Assembly (NCBI RefSeq): GCF_043290135.1
Contig: NC_134702.1
Location: 195,580,491-195,644,490 of the forward strand
Direction: 5' to 3'
Length of the DNA: 64,000 nt
Source of the DNA: Rhipicephalus microplus
Lineage: Eukaryota > Arthropoda > Arachnida > Ixodida > Ixodidae
Shown here: piece after piece, positions 21,176 through 33,200 of the stretch
Layout: every line of letters starts with the position of its first letter
Position numbering within the stretch: position 1 is the stretch's first letter
Made by a program: the position numbers and the translations under genes
The notes under the pieces: generated by a model
What the model was told of the DNA's origin: nothing
The model's database searches: none
The model's input: the letters and a program-made list of their open reading frames with translations, nothing else

Positions 21176-21960
21176 AAACGCCAGGACTTCGCGGAATGCG
21201 CAGCACAGTCACAGGGATAGCTAGAACAGCGTCTTTTCAGAGGCTTTCAAAAACACTCATGGGGTTACTACTGCAAGCACACTTGCTTGATAACCACTAG
21301 GGAATTATAATAAACTTATGGGTAGTAGGCCTGCATTCGCTGTGCTATTTTTCGTCAATCTTGCTAGAAGTGTGATATCCGTGAAACACTTGCAAGAAAT
21401 TTCGTGCTAATTGTTCATGCAATATGTGACGATGATGAGAAGTTATGGCTCTAGTGGGCATGCGCCACAGTGTATGGGGGAACGAGAACAAGCTTTTGTA
21501 ATGTGGTGGAGCATCGGACGACCCACTCGTTACGCTGGACGCTTTGTGAGACGACTAGTTGTTCTTTCGTTGTTTTAAAATGCTTTATAAGTCGTATTAA
21601 CCCAAATGCTTTCCCAACATCAAGCCTGCCTAAGGCAAGTTTAACAACAAGTCACAAGCATCACCATAGCTCAGTGGTAAATACTGGGCTGGCACCCAAT
21701 GGACCTGGGGTCGAGGCCCACTGTGTGTCTTTGGTGCTAGGTTTTCCAACAATTCACAAGCACCGGCGTAGTTCAGTGGTTGAATACTGGGCTGACACCC
21801 AGCAGACCCGGGTTTCGAGCCCCACTGTGTCTTTCATGGTAGTTTTGTTTTTTCTAATTTCGAGCGATGTGGTTACGGACACAGGCAGTGAAGGCGGTGG
21901 TGGCGGACAACTGCGTGTGACCCAAGTTGTGTTCTCATAACAGCTTTCGCTGTAAAACTG
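21176..21960 (+). repeat. Composite tRNA-like repeat, copy C
   Basis: Full composite copy: a head from CGCAGCACAGTCACAGGG (near 21198), a junction at CAACAAGTCACAAGC (near 21645), then tRNA-like sequence and a tail ending ATAACAGCTTTCGCTGT (21939-21955). This copy has two tandem tRNA-like modules about 102 bp apart, with A boxes at 21667-21677 (TAGCTCAGTGG) and 21769-21779 (TAGTTCAGTGG). Each has a B-box-like element (GGGTCGAGGCCC; GGGTTTCGAGCCCC). Other copies show one module. Confidence 0.75.
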
Positions 21961-21965
21961 TGAAA

Positions 21966-22090
21966 GAGACTACAAAAAAGAATAAACAAGAGGCAGGGAG
22001 CTTAACCAGGCTGACGCCGTTTGACTACTCTTCAGTGGAAAAGTGGAAGTAAAGTTAGAGTGGAGGGGAGAAGAGGAACTGGTGCGGCCG
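21966..22090 (-). mobile_element. LINE 3' tail fragment (I-like family)
   Basis: GAGGCAGGGAGCTTAACCAG (21990-22009), then GACTACTCTTCAGTGG and a GGAGGGGAGAAGAGG purine stretch, matches in order the tail of the I-like LINE at 30.1 kb and the fragment at 1.0 kb. It lies directly after composite copy C. No coding portion is present. Confidence 0.45.
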
Positions 22091-22600
22091 ATTAAGAATC
22101 TTGCGCTTGGCTTCAGAGGTGGTGCATCAGCTCCATGGTAGAAAGAGGCCAGTGTTTTTTTTTTCTTTCGATTTTATGGATTTTATATTTTCTTACGTCA
22201 GCTGCCTAACACCTAATGATTCATTTTGTGCCTGTTCTGTCTTTTTGTTGTTTAAGGCTTTTATGGTTAGATAATCGATTGCTCAGACTATGGACACAAA
22301 TAAAGTAAGAGTTACTGACTGGATTACAAGACACCACAACACTGTGGTGTCCTGAATGCACGTTTTTTGGCCGTGCCATTAGTCTGCGATACCTTTGATT
22401 ATTATGCTACAACGCTAACAACTAAAAATCACGACTCTCAACGGCCTAAAGGTTAGAGCCTTCCTAACAATGTTTTTTTTTCCTCCTGGGATAGCTGGCC
22501 GCTGTCCTGTGTAGTGGAACCCCTGACTTCCAATGAACCCCTTAATGATATGGGTCATATTGTCTTCGTTACGTCCATGCTAAGGTGAGTTTCCTTGATT
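22091..22600. other. No recognisable feature
   Basis: Unassigned AT-rich sequence. Confidence 0.4.
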
Positions 22601-22688
22601 AGAGTCTCATATCTATTCTGAAGTCATAAACTAAATTCATAAACTTTAAGAATGGCTTCTTTCTGCTTGAGCAATCGCAAAGAACGCA

Positions 22689-22975
22689 TTGATCATTCGC
22701 AAAGAACGGAAGGTGCCTCAAATCTGCGACGAGAAAAGTGTGCATAGCCAAAAACTAAATGTATGCCCGAACCGACAAAGAAGGCTAAGTCACCACCAAT
22801 ATGAAATAGTTGAGGTTGCAGGGGAGTTCCGCACAGATCTGTACAGCAGCCATGACAATCAAGATAAGGTAAAACACATTAGCGACCCAGTCGAATCCGT
22901 CATCCAACGAGTGATGACAGAGGAAATAGAGAAAGCCCTAGCGAGAATGCAGAGGCAAGGCCGATGGTGAGTATC
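22689..22975 (+). pseudogene. RTE-type LINE fragment, linker before RT
   Basis: A 93-codon frame starting with a weak ATG-like context. Its latter half (EIVEVAGEFRTDLYSSHDNQD, then DPVESVIQRVMTEEIEKALARMQ) resembles the segment between endonuclease and RT fingers in RTE/BovB-type LINEs, where an EEFY.DLY motif precedes a helix leading to KMKNGKAPG. The expected GKAPG is replaced by QGRW and a stop, so the copy is broken. The recognisable RT palm of the same type resumes at 23.88 kb, after composite copy D. Confidence 0.45.
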
Positions 22976-23024
22976 AGGTAACATGAGACCTATTGGAAGA
23001 ATAGGAAAAGATTACGTCATAAAA

Positions 23025-23710
23025 AACGCCAAGCCTGCGTGAAAGGCGCTGCACAGTCACAGCGAAATGTAGAAGAGAGGCTCGTCAGAGCGTTTTCAAA
23101 TCACTCATTGGGTAACTGCTGGAAGCACGCTTCTTTGATGCCCCCATACGGCTATAATAATAAAAATTTTAGGCTAGTATGCCGGGACTCGCTAAGCTAT
23201 TTTTCATCATTCTTCGGTTAAGCGTGGTATCCGCTAGACTATTGCGAGGAATTTTGTGCCAATCGTTCATGTAGTGGCTGACGACGATGAGGACTTATGC
23301 CTGAAGTGGGTATGCGATACAGACAATAGCTGAACAAAAACAGGCTTTTGTAATTGTTTCTAGCATTGGAGGGCCCACTCGCTACGCTATTCGTATTGTG
23401 CGACGACTGCTCGTTCTTTTGCTGTTTTAAAATGCATTTTAATTCGTAATAATGCAATTGCTTTCCCGACATTAGGCCTGCCTGAGGCAAGTTTGCCAAA
23501 AAGTCCCAAGCGCCGGCGGGGCTCAGTGCTAGAATACTGGGCTGGCATGCAGCGGACCTTGGTCCGGGCCCCACTTTGTTCTTGCTACTAGGCGTTATTT
23601 TCTAATTTCGCGCGATGTGGTTACGGACACCAGTGGCGGCGGTGGTGGACAACTAAGGCGCTGCGCAAGACCCGAGTTGTGATCTCATAACAGCTTTCGC
23701 TGTAAAACTG
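23025..23710 (+). repeat. Composite tRNA-like repeat, copy D
   Basis: Head from GCGTGAAAGGCGCTGCACAG (23036), junction TTTGCCAAAAAGTCCCAAGC (about 23492), tRNA-like part GGCGGGGCTCAGTGCTAGAA (23515-23534) with a degenerate B box, then the tail TTTCGCGCGATGTGGTTACG and GTGATCTCATAACAGC ... CTGTAAAACTGACC. It is followed without a clear break by an RTE relic, as in copy E at 55.3 kb. Confidence 0.75.
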
Positions 23711-24245
23711 ACCACCTTGTACACGAAGTGTCTTTTAACGAAAAAGGTACCAGAATATGGCAGAACGTAAACGTTATCTTACTACGAATGAAAAGAAGCT
23801 TCAAGATATTGAAAAATAACAGGTCCATTGATTTATCGGCTATCTACAGAGTATTAAAGAAAAATAAAAGCCAATACCATTTCGATGGCATTAGAGTTCA
23901 ATTATAACCCAAAGACCAAGCAAGCATTTCGTAGAGGCTAATCAAAATAAATCTCGTTCACACTATCAATGAGGTGATAGTAAAACGCATGAAATACAAT
24001 CAAGATCTATACTTAGCCTCAGTAAAATACGAGAAGATAATTTATTTGGTATAGATGTCAGCAGTCATGCAGGTATTGCGCAATTGGGGCTTAGAAGAAG
24101 CCTATTTAAACATACCGAAAAAATCTACAACAAATACACAGCCACCACAATCCTCCATAAAGAAAGCAACAAAACCCCCAAAAGGAAGAGTGTAAGGCAC
24201 GAAAGGACGACCAAAAAATATAGTTGAACCATAAGTAGTGTTCAA
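23711..24245 (+). pseudogene. RTE-type reverse transcriptase relic, copy 1
   Basis: Conceptual translation, with frame changes, shows the ordered RTE/BovB RT motifs: KTKQAFRRG, HTINEVIVK, YNQDLYLASVKYEKI (the motif A neighbourhood, normally DYEKAFD), MQVLRNWGLEEAYLNI and KIYNKYTATTILHKESNKTPKRK. The catalytic palm Asp region is decayed and a TAG stop occurs at 24052-24054. The same stop is present in the second copy (55679-55681), so it predates their duplication. GVRQGD and YADD regions are absent. Confidence 0.75.
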
Positions 24246-24995
24246 GCACACTTTATGCATCTTCTTGTATGTGTTTGTTCGTGTGCGTATATACACAACG
24301 AAAATTCACATATTGAGAGGGGGGGGGGGGGTGTTGGACACTGCCTCTTGAGAACGCCACTCTGGGCCAACGAGACGAAGAAGGGTACTGGTCTAACGTG
24401 GCGGCAGAAAACAACCGAGCCGAGAGGTTGAACATAAGAGCAGTCTTTGCCCTCCGGTGGGCGTAGTAGGACTGCTGGTAATAAAAATCATGATTTCTAT
24501 GCGAGAGAAGAGTCCTCAGAAGTAAAATGGCAGGAGACATTGTTTTATGGTCATTGTTTAGGTGCCGCTTCTCTGAAAAGCAACTTCTACTCGGTTACAA
24601 CTTTCTGTGGCAGGGCAGCCAAAGCTATACGTAGGCGGAGCTTATGTACATATGTAACTACGCCAAGTAGACCGTTTTCGTGCAATTCCAGTTTCGCAAA
24701 CGCATACAACACGTACATTTTTGTACGAGCACCATACAATAAATTATACATTCAATTTGAAGGATATCAACAAACCATGATCAACAAACTATTTTTTTAA
24801 GGATAAAGAGCATAATGCTTCATTGAAGCGTGCAGATCTATTTCAGAAAAAAAAAGATACAGCCTAGCTGGAACTGGGTGTTTTGAAAAACAGTGCAATG
24901 GCAAGAAACCATTTCTTAAATTTCAGTGCATACTACTTCATCGGCATCGTTGCTTTCCTTCTTTTAGAGAGAAAAAAAACTCTCAGGAAACGCTC
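24246..24995 (+). repeat. 3' module of the duplicated composite, copy 1
   Basis: About 750 bp that align in order with 55861-56600: a GTGTGCGTATATACACAACG block, a G-run (here 12 Gs), GTGGGCGTAGTAGGACTGCTG, GGTGCCGCTTCTCTGAAAAGCAAC, GCAGCCAAAGC ... GGCGGAGCTT, and GCAAGAAACCATTTC. No protein domain recognised. Part of it also occurs inverted at 54340-54520. Confidence 0.7.
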
Positions 24996-25329
24996 TTGTT
25001 ATTTTTTTTTTGGGGGGGGGGGGGGACGGGGACGCGAAGGAATCGATGGAAAGCAGCAATTTGGCACCGATCGATCATAAGCGGGCTTCTGTCGTGGGTG
25101 AATACAAGTGGGTGAAACGCAATCTTTACTGAGAAGATAACGCTGCTTTTGCACTGTCAACACGGTAATATACATGAACGCATCTGTTGCCAAGGCCAAG
25201 ATTGGCAGTGGTCATTCTATCCTTCTCTGTCGTTGGAAATCATTGTCGTCGGAAAGCGCAAAGAACCACTCCCTCCGTAGACGCTGAAGAGATTGATGTT
25301 ACGTGACGCGATCTTCAGCGATATCACAC

Positions 25330-25530
25330 TTCCAACATTACGCAGCCAAGATACAATGTATGCAACTCAATTTAGAAAAAAAAGTTTCATTGCTTTCACG
25401 CTCACTTTCCTATCGCAGTTTTCTTTTTAAGCAGCTAGTGAGGCTGAAGACAGGCAGGTCACTGGTGTCACTTTCGAGGCTGCAAAAGCGACTAGAGTCC
25501 CATTTTTGCCGATGGCATCAATCGCACACA
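25330..25530 (+). repeat. Low-copy repeat shared with 53.70-53.85 kb
   Basis: AAGCAGCTAGTGAGGCTGAA, then a GACAGGCAGGTCACTGGTGTCA stretch, corresponds to the minus strand at 53.70-53.77 kb (AAGCAGCTGGTGTTGCTGAA ...). The two align without gaps and in one shared frame (KQLVRLKTGRSLVSLSRL against KQLVLLKTDRLPVSIQRL). Origin unknown; possibly a decayed element or coding relic. Confidence 0.5.
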
Positions 25531-26883
25531 ACTTCTCAGTAGTTGCATGTGCGGGAAATCAGATATTTCACGACGCACCACTCTCTTTATTTCTTCCTGT
25601 TCGGTGAATACAGATCACCTAATGAACATGCACTCATGCTCGCTTACAGGCTTCGATGTAAACTTGCTGCAACTGTGCGACGCCATCGTTGTGTACCGGG
25701 ACAGTGAATAAGGGGAAATGACACCATAAGACCAGAAAACTAGAAACAGCAAAGAAGAAAGCACCTGCACGGGTCATGCTTACTAATAATTATGTGAACA
25801 ATTTTTAACATAAATATACATATTTTGATAGTTTCCATCAGGCTGCACAGTATACGAAGGTTAGCGTTCATGGACTACGCGCAGAAGCATATTGAAAGAA
25901 GGCGTGGTTAGGGTTCGTAGCCTTGGCTGGGCTGACACGAAAAGTTGTCGCCGAGAATAGTCTACTTCACATTCATTCCTCAATCATCATTTAACGTATG
26001 AACAAAGACCACGATTATCATGATTAGGGCACCTACGTTGGAATGATGAAGTAGGCAGCATGGTTGGCACGTCACGTTATCTTAGCGACAACTGCTTCAT
26101 TATTTGTGGAAGAATAGGTTTTTCTTCTCTGGTCGTTTCTTTTGAGTGCAAAGCTTTCTCTGTGTCTGTTATCATATCAGTTTAGTTTTTCTCTCGATAC
26201 GTGATAAAGACGTTTGTCGGCTTAATCCTAAATGTGCTGATGTATTTGATCTCAGCAGTCAGCTTCCTCTTTATGTTTACACCACTTGGAAAGTCATATT
26301 CTTGATGAACACCTAAACGCTGCACATTTTGAAGATGTGTTTGAAGTCAAGTACGAATATTTTCCATCGTAGATACATATAACGAGTGCGTAGCTCACAC
26401 TAATACGCAAACAAAGAAAGAGCGCAAGAAGGAGAGAGATGGTTCGCTCTGTGACAACCTTAAAAAAGCAGTAATTTTTGTTAAAAGCCAAAAACACTGC
26501 CTTCTACGTGATGGAAGAAAGAAAATAATTAAAATGTTTGGTCCATCTCTAAGCGGACGGTAAAGCAGATACATACAAGAATGAAGTGTTGTGGCAGTTT
26601 ACACCCATTTATAAACGATGCAGTTACTAAGTCTTTGACACAAGATGACACGCTGTTCACCATGCGCAGTTTTATAAAAGGCCCTTATGAGAGCAGAATA
26701 TAGAGAACCAGAGCGGGCAATTATTTTCCAAAAACCGCAAATTTCCGTCTGATTAAGCTGCGCGCCCAGAAAGGTCTGGCACCAATTGAAGGTTTCCTCA
26801 GGGTGTCCTCTGCCTCATTGCCTCGTCGCATTCGATAAGCTGCATAGTTCAACGCCCCTGGGGTCCCACTTGGTCGCTTTATT

Positions 26884-26915
26884 TACGTAACAGCTTAGCG
26901 CTGTTATGACGTAAG
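26884..26915. other. Imperfect hairpin
   Basis: TTTACGTAACAGC, a short loop, and GCTGTTATGACGTAA can pair with a two-base bulge. Similar ACAGC...GCTGT hairpins end the composite repeat tails; this may be a fragment of such a tail. Confidence 0.4.
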
Positions 26916-29900
26916 TAGGTCGCCAACGTCCCCTCCTTAGCGTGTATCTCACTGAATCACACGGAACACGTGGTCTCTTTTGCACGGGAACTCGGCAAGT
27001 TAAGGATATTGGCGGAGACGGTTCGAGCGCTGGGAAAATGCGGTCCGATTTCCCCAGCGAGGATAGGACCAATTTTCTCCTTCACTTCATGCTTCTCATC
27101 CGGGTCCCCGTCCAGCGCACCTCGCCACATTACTCCGACCCGCTTTTCGGCACAATCCAATTTCTCGCCTTTTATCGTTCTTGAGAGTTTTTGTTTAGAT
27201 TTGTTGAGTGGCTGTAACCGTAGACGGAACCACCTCCCTTACGATGGCACGTATGTACCTTGCCTCCCCCTTTTATGTGCAGCGAGCAAATATTAGCAGT
27301 GCAACATCCCAGCTTTATTGCTGTCGATTACTAAGTTCTTCGAGCAGCTTTGTGAATGGGAGATTGTGGCTGGCAACATCTCAAAATTCAGTGCGTATTC
27401 AGTGTTGGTGAAGCACTAGCTTTGTTCATTGATTATTTTCGTGAATTTCTCAGAAAAAAAGCGTGAGGGATTCTGCGAACAAAGATGGAAAAGGTTTTAT
27501 TATGTGCCGGTGCAATTAAAAGGTAGTTAGTTGATTGAGCTCGATTTGCAGCAGCTCAATAGAGCTACTTCAACCACCTTCAGCGTAATGTCTGCAGCTT
27601 CACCCTGTCGACCCACCGGTGCTGCTCATTAGGTGTCTCACTCATCATTAAGAACTCTCACTGAGCAGAATCCCCACTGCCTCTCATTTTACTGATAGGA
27701 CAAGCGGTCCTAAATAATTTTGTACGTTGCCAAGGAAGAATAAAGAATATGTTATCATTCAGTTCTTAACCCCTGTATTCGCAAATGCTCCTCAGCTCGA
27801 ATTTCAGGCTTCACTTGACAGTTGGGGACTGCGCCACTGCTCGGCTGAAAGTGACACCGTGCTTCCCACGAATCGCTCCACGTTATCTATGACAGACAGT
27901 CGCTTGTTCTGGCTAAATACAGCGCTACCGTGAGCTTTCTCGAGTCAACGTGACGCGTTCAGTGTGTGAACGTTGTGGAATACGGGGGTTAGGTATCTGC
28001 ACTTTTTATCACTTCAAATACAGCTATTTGCTCTTCCTTTTCATTACAAATACCATCATCATCCACAACAGCTGCAAATAGGGGCTTCACCGCGCCCCTT
28101 GCAAGTCAAATACATCTCCCATGTTTCTCAATTCTATCTTGTCATGTGCTTGCAATAACCACGTTATGCCCCCAAACTTCATCTCATCTGGCCACCTGAG
28201 GTTTCGTCTCCTGATTACGCAATCGCCATGTCTAACAATCTACGTAGTCAGTTAAACTTAATCACCAGTGGTTATCTTACTTACGCGCTACATGCCCCGC
28301 CTATGTCAATTTGTTCAGCTTGATTTCGACTCGGTTGTCTTGAATGTCCGCTCATTTTTTGGTCCATTCTGTTCACTTCCTCCTCCTTAAGGTTACACTC
28401 GTAATTTTCCCTTTTTTTGGTTCGATGCATTGTCCTGAATTTCAGTTACGCTGAAGTTTTCAAAATACAATTCAGCTTAACAGCTAATGCATCTGGTTTG
28501 TTAACCAATGCTTTTAGATAAAATTAATACTCAATAATTGTTCCGGCATAAACAATATATGAAACCCGACAGTAGAGGTCGTTTAAATCAAATTTTTATT
28601 GCTTTCCGTTAGTAGCTGACTAGGACCCTGCCAGTATTGTTTCATGTTTGTGTGGGTTTGTCGATTCTTCAACACAGGCTAATCGTATATATGGATGCTG
28701 CATTTTATAGAAAACCCCGTGTGCTCGTAATTGAGAAAAAATGTTTATCGTCTTCTCACACTGTGTGCAATGCTTGTTTTAAGGTTTGTGAGCAAATTTT
28801 ATTGTTTTTGGGATAAGAAGAGTTTCTCAAGAATTTTCCGACATGCATTTATTTGAATGCACGGTATACGAACGACCATGACGGTGACAACTAATGCGAC
28901 GAAAAAAAATCTGCTCGTATATGCAACAATCATTAATATCCTTTACCACCTATTTCACATTATTATCGAAGTAACTAGATTGAGTGATCTTGAATATACA
29001 TTGATAACAGACCTGAAAGGAAGTCGCGCGTATGAGTTGTAAGAATAACTGTTTGCACATTTCTATCTCTGTGCATGGTTTGACTTTTCGGACTTATATG
29101 CTTACGATTGCGCACTTTCAACATTATGCCACTCCTGCAGTATTACTAGCAAAGCGATGTTATAAGATTATAAATGCTAATTATTTCGCATTTGCCAGAA
29201 AGGAAAAGAAAGTACCGTTACTTTTGGCGCACTGTTACACATAAACCTTTTCTAACCAAAGAATAACTGTAGTTTTTAACTTATAAATTTAGTTTTGCTT
29301 TCTTCATACTTATGTTAATGCAGTCCTGTAATTGTCTTGCCAGTTTATGTTAGAAAAGCTAGAAATTGCAGTGCTTGGTACGTGTAAGTGCCAGACTGAG
29401 GACTGAGGAAACTCTTCAAGACGCAAATGCATATGAAGCCTAAAAGTAGAAACGGTAGGTATGGTGTTCACACGGTTATAAGACGTTTCATTTCCATTTT
29501 TATAATGCGCCCAAAACTTATAAAGAGATTCACGGTAAAGATTAAAGCTACAAGTGTAAGGAAATCCAGGCGTATTCTTCTTCAGGGTAAAAACAGCATA
29601 AAAACACTGATTTATCGATTTATTGGCTGATATTTTTATAACAACGGTTTTGCTACATATTTGCATGAATAATCGAAGCAGTATTGTATGCTACGTTATG
29701 TGAATTGTTCATTTAGTTCAACCAACAATACTTTGCACACATCGGTAAAGCTCATTTTTTATTGCAGCACCAATCTGCCCGCAAATAGCAAGGTAGCCAA
29801 GTTGCAATAGGGACAAATGACAACGTGTTCAAATGATTTTTTTTATTTTAGGTATTTCTGACAACTTCTCATGGCTTTTGGGGTCTAGATAAAATGGTGT

Positions 29901-30052
29901 GTTCATTATAGGCGGAATCAAGGCAACATCTAGGAACATAACACACACAGGATTAAGACTGAAAACATGTAGAACTTCACTTTTCTGTGCTGTTTACGTT
30001 ACTTACGGATGTCTCCTCCACTTGCCTAATTGACATGCACCTTTTTTTCAAA

Positions 30053-30085
30053 GTGGAGGAGGAGGAGGAGGAGGAGGAGGAGGAA
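30053..30085. repeat. (GGA)n microsatellite at LINE 3' end
   Basis: About ten GGA units followed by ATAAATGAGG. Read on the minus strand this is a TCC-rich tail at the 3' end of the I-like LINE, so it may be the element's own tail. Confidence 0.85.
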
Positions 30086-30231
30086 TAAATGAGGAAGGAC
30101 AGGGAGGTTAGCCAGTTCTCAGACCGGCTGGCTACCCAGTACTGGGGAAGGGGGTAAGGGGGATAAAAGATGAGAGAAAAGAGACGTTGTAAAAAAAATA
30201 GAGAAGGTCATCAGACGATCCACGACGCTGT

Positions 30232-33200
30232 TTACAGTCTGTCTCTAAGACCACTTGCCCGCAGAAAGCGCAACAACGCTCGCAATGCCTTGCGTGCAGA
30301 GGACGGTCTCGGCCAGTGTCCTAATACCCTTTCTTCCGACAATTGGCGATTGTCTATTCTGTGTAAAGCTTTTGACAGTTCTTTTCTTGGCACGCTGAAG
30401 CGGGGACACTCGCAGAGAAGATGGGAGAAAGTCTCTGCGCAGCCACAGTTGTCACATGTCGGGCTTCTGGCCATTCCGATTCGAAACGAATGAGCATTTG
30501 TAAAGGCCACCCCAACCCACAGACGGCACAAAAGTGTCTCCTCTGCTCTGGTTATTCCTGATGGAAGACGGAGCTGTAGGTGTGGGTCCAAATTATGAAG
30601 GCGGACGTTGGTGAATGCCGGTAAATTCCACTGAGCGAGTGTCAGTTCTCATGCAAGTGATCGAAGCCTTGCAGCGGCGTCCGTTCTTGATAATGGTATA
30701 GCTACACAAGGGGCTTCGTCATGAGCAGTTCGGGCTGCTTCATCTGCACGGTCGTTTCCATCAATGCTGCAGTGGCCTGGTATCCATTGATATGCTATGT
30801 CATGTTGTTTCTCTATAGCCCGGTGATGGAGCAGTCGTATTTCAGCAATTAGCTGTTCGTTTGGTCCATGACGATATGGCGAGGCAATTCGCTGGAGAGC
30901 TGCTTTGGAGTCGGAGAATATTGACCATGTCTGTTGCGGTTCTTCAACTAAGAACTCCAGAGCGGCACGAATGGCGGCGAGTTCTGCCGCCGTGGATGAT
31001 GTCAGATGCGAGGTCCTGAACTTTATCGTGATGGATTTCTCTGGAAATACCACTGCGCCTGTTGAACTTGTTGAAGTGACCGACCCATCCGTGTAAATGT
31101 GAATCCGTCCACTGTGTTTCTCATGCAGAAACAGTAATGTTGTTTGTTTTAGGGCCAAATTTGACAAATTTTTCTTCTTTTGCATTCCGGGGATGGTTAT
31201 CAGGGCTTACAGTGGATGTAGACACCACAATGGTAACGATGGTCTTGCTGCGTGCGTGAAGTTCGTGGGAATCACCGTGCGATGTGGGGCAATAATATAG
31301 CAGAACGCAGAGCATGGCCTGGAAGTTGGAAGGGAGGCAAGGTGATGCGATTGAATCCGGGTGGCATGTCTTATGTGCGTTCTTAAAGCATCGACACGAA
31401 TGTAGGTTGTGATAGGGTGTTCATGAGCGATTGCGACAGTCGCTACTGAGGATGCGCATCTCGGCAGCCCGAGGCATATTCTCAGTGCTTATGCTTGTAA
31501 TGACTGGAGGACGTGAACGTTTGTTATGCGGGCCTTGCCAAGCATAGGTAGGCTGTAGCGCCTGAAGCCAAGAAAAAGTGCAGCATACAGTTAAAGCATG
31601 GCTCGTACCGATGCACCCCTCGATTTTCCCGCAAGAAACCTTAGGACGTGGGTGATCATGGTCAGTTTCTTCTTCATGTAAGCGATATGAGGGCTCCAAG
31701 ACAAATCACGATCTATTATTACTCCCAGGAAACGGTGAGTCTTTTGATAGCTGATTGTGTGTCCATTAATTCTGATGCGGTATGGCGTCATTGTCTTGCG
31801 CGTAAACGCAACTAGTGAGCATTTCTCATATGACAGCTCCAGTCCTCGTCCTTGAAGTTAGTTTGACGTCATTGTAGCCGCAGTCTGAAGCCTGGCTCGT
31901 ACGTGTAGCCGCGTGACCCCTGATGCCCAAATGCAGATGTCGTCCTTGTATATCGACAGATGTACGGAGTGTGGCAGGACGTCAATGAGGCCGATGAGCG
32001 CAAGGTTGAAAAGTATGGGGCTTAGGACCCCACCTTGAGGTACGCCGCGATAAGTATGATGTTGCCTTGTTGCGCCATCTTCTGTCTGAACGAAGAAGGT
32101 TCTGTCTTTCAAATAGCTGCAGATCCATTGGTAAACGCGGCCTCCCAATCCAATGCTTCCCAAGGTGTCCAGGATGGTTTCTTGTAATACATTGTCGTAT
32201 GCAGCCTTAATATCCAAGAAAAGTGCCGCTGATAATCTCTTTAGGCTCTTCTGCTGTTGTACAGACGTGACAAGATCAACAACATTGTTTATGGAAGATC
32301 GCCCACGTCGAAAGCCGGTCAAAGCCTCGGGGTATATATTGTTATGTTCCAAGTACCACTCCAGGCGACTCAGCACCATTCTCTCCATCACCTTTCCAAA
32401 ACAGCTGGCAAGCGCGATGGGGCGATAGGAGGCCATGTCCAGAGGCGATTTGCCTGGTTTGAGCAGGGGCACAAGACGGCTGCACTTCCACGAAGGAGGA
32501 ACCGAACCGTTGCTCCACGAGTCATTGTATACAGCTAGAAGGGCACGCCGAGCTGTTCGTCCTAGGTTAGCAAGGGCCATGTAAGTGACTCCATTGGGTC
32601 CAGGCGATGACGAGCGCTTGCATGCTGCCAATGCTACCTGAAGCTCCTCTAGAGAAAACATATTGTCCATCCGAGTGTCTCTGGACACCGGCGCGTTTCG
32701 TAGGTTACTCATGTTGATTCCGGACCTCTTGTTTGCAACCCTGGCACAGAAGTCTTCCGCTACATCGATTTCACGCCGGCCTTGGTGGAGAGCAAGGCAT
32801 TTGAACGGACAATTCTGTTGTGGCAATGCTCGTAGGCCGCGGATTACTCTCCATATTTGCGAAAGAGGTTTGTGGGGATCGAGCGACTCGCATAGTGACT
32901 TCCATCGTTGCGACTGTAGTGCATTGATTCGACGTTGAATCTTCTTTTGTAGACGTCTCGCTTCCCTCAAGTCGTAGATGGATTTCGTGCGCCTATAACG
33001 TCGTTCGGCGCGACGACGGATTGCGCGAAGTCGCTCCAACTCCACCTCATATTTGCAAAAATCTGGCAAAGGTCCACAATTAAACGTTGCCTCTTGAATA
33101 GCGGCCTTCAATATACCTTCTAGGCTTTCAAGAGAGCCTTCTTGGTTTCTCTCGCATTGCTTCTCTGTGGATGATCTGTACTTTGACCAGTCTATCCGGG

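Larger units (their letters stand above)
24996..30052. other. Largely unassigned 5 kb
   Basis: AT-rich; no recognisable protein domain or RNA gene. Two small items are listed separately (25330-25530 and 26884-26915). A G-run lies at 25011-25025. A 27.0-27.4 kb GC-richer block has frames on both strands but no family I recognise. Confidence 0.35.

Noticed and set aside
21661..21830. Functional tRNA genes
   Set aside because: A and B boxes are present, but the anticodon arm and acceptor stem do not fold and the segments sit in a dispersed repeat.
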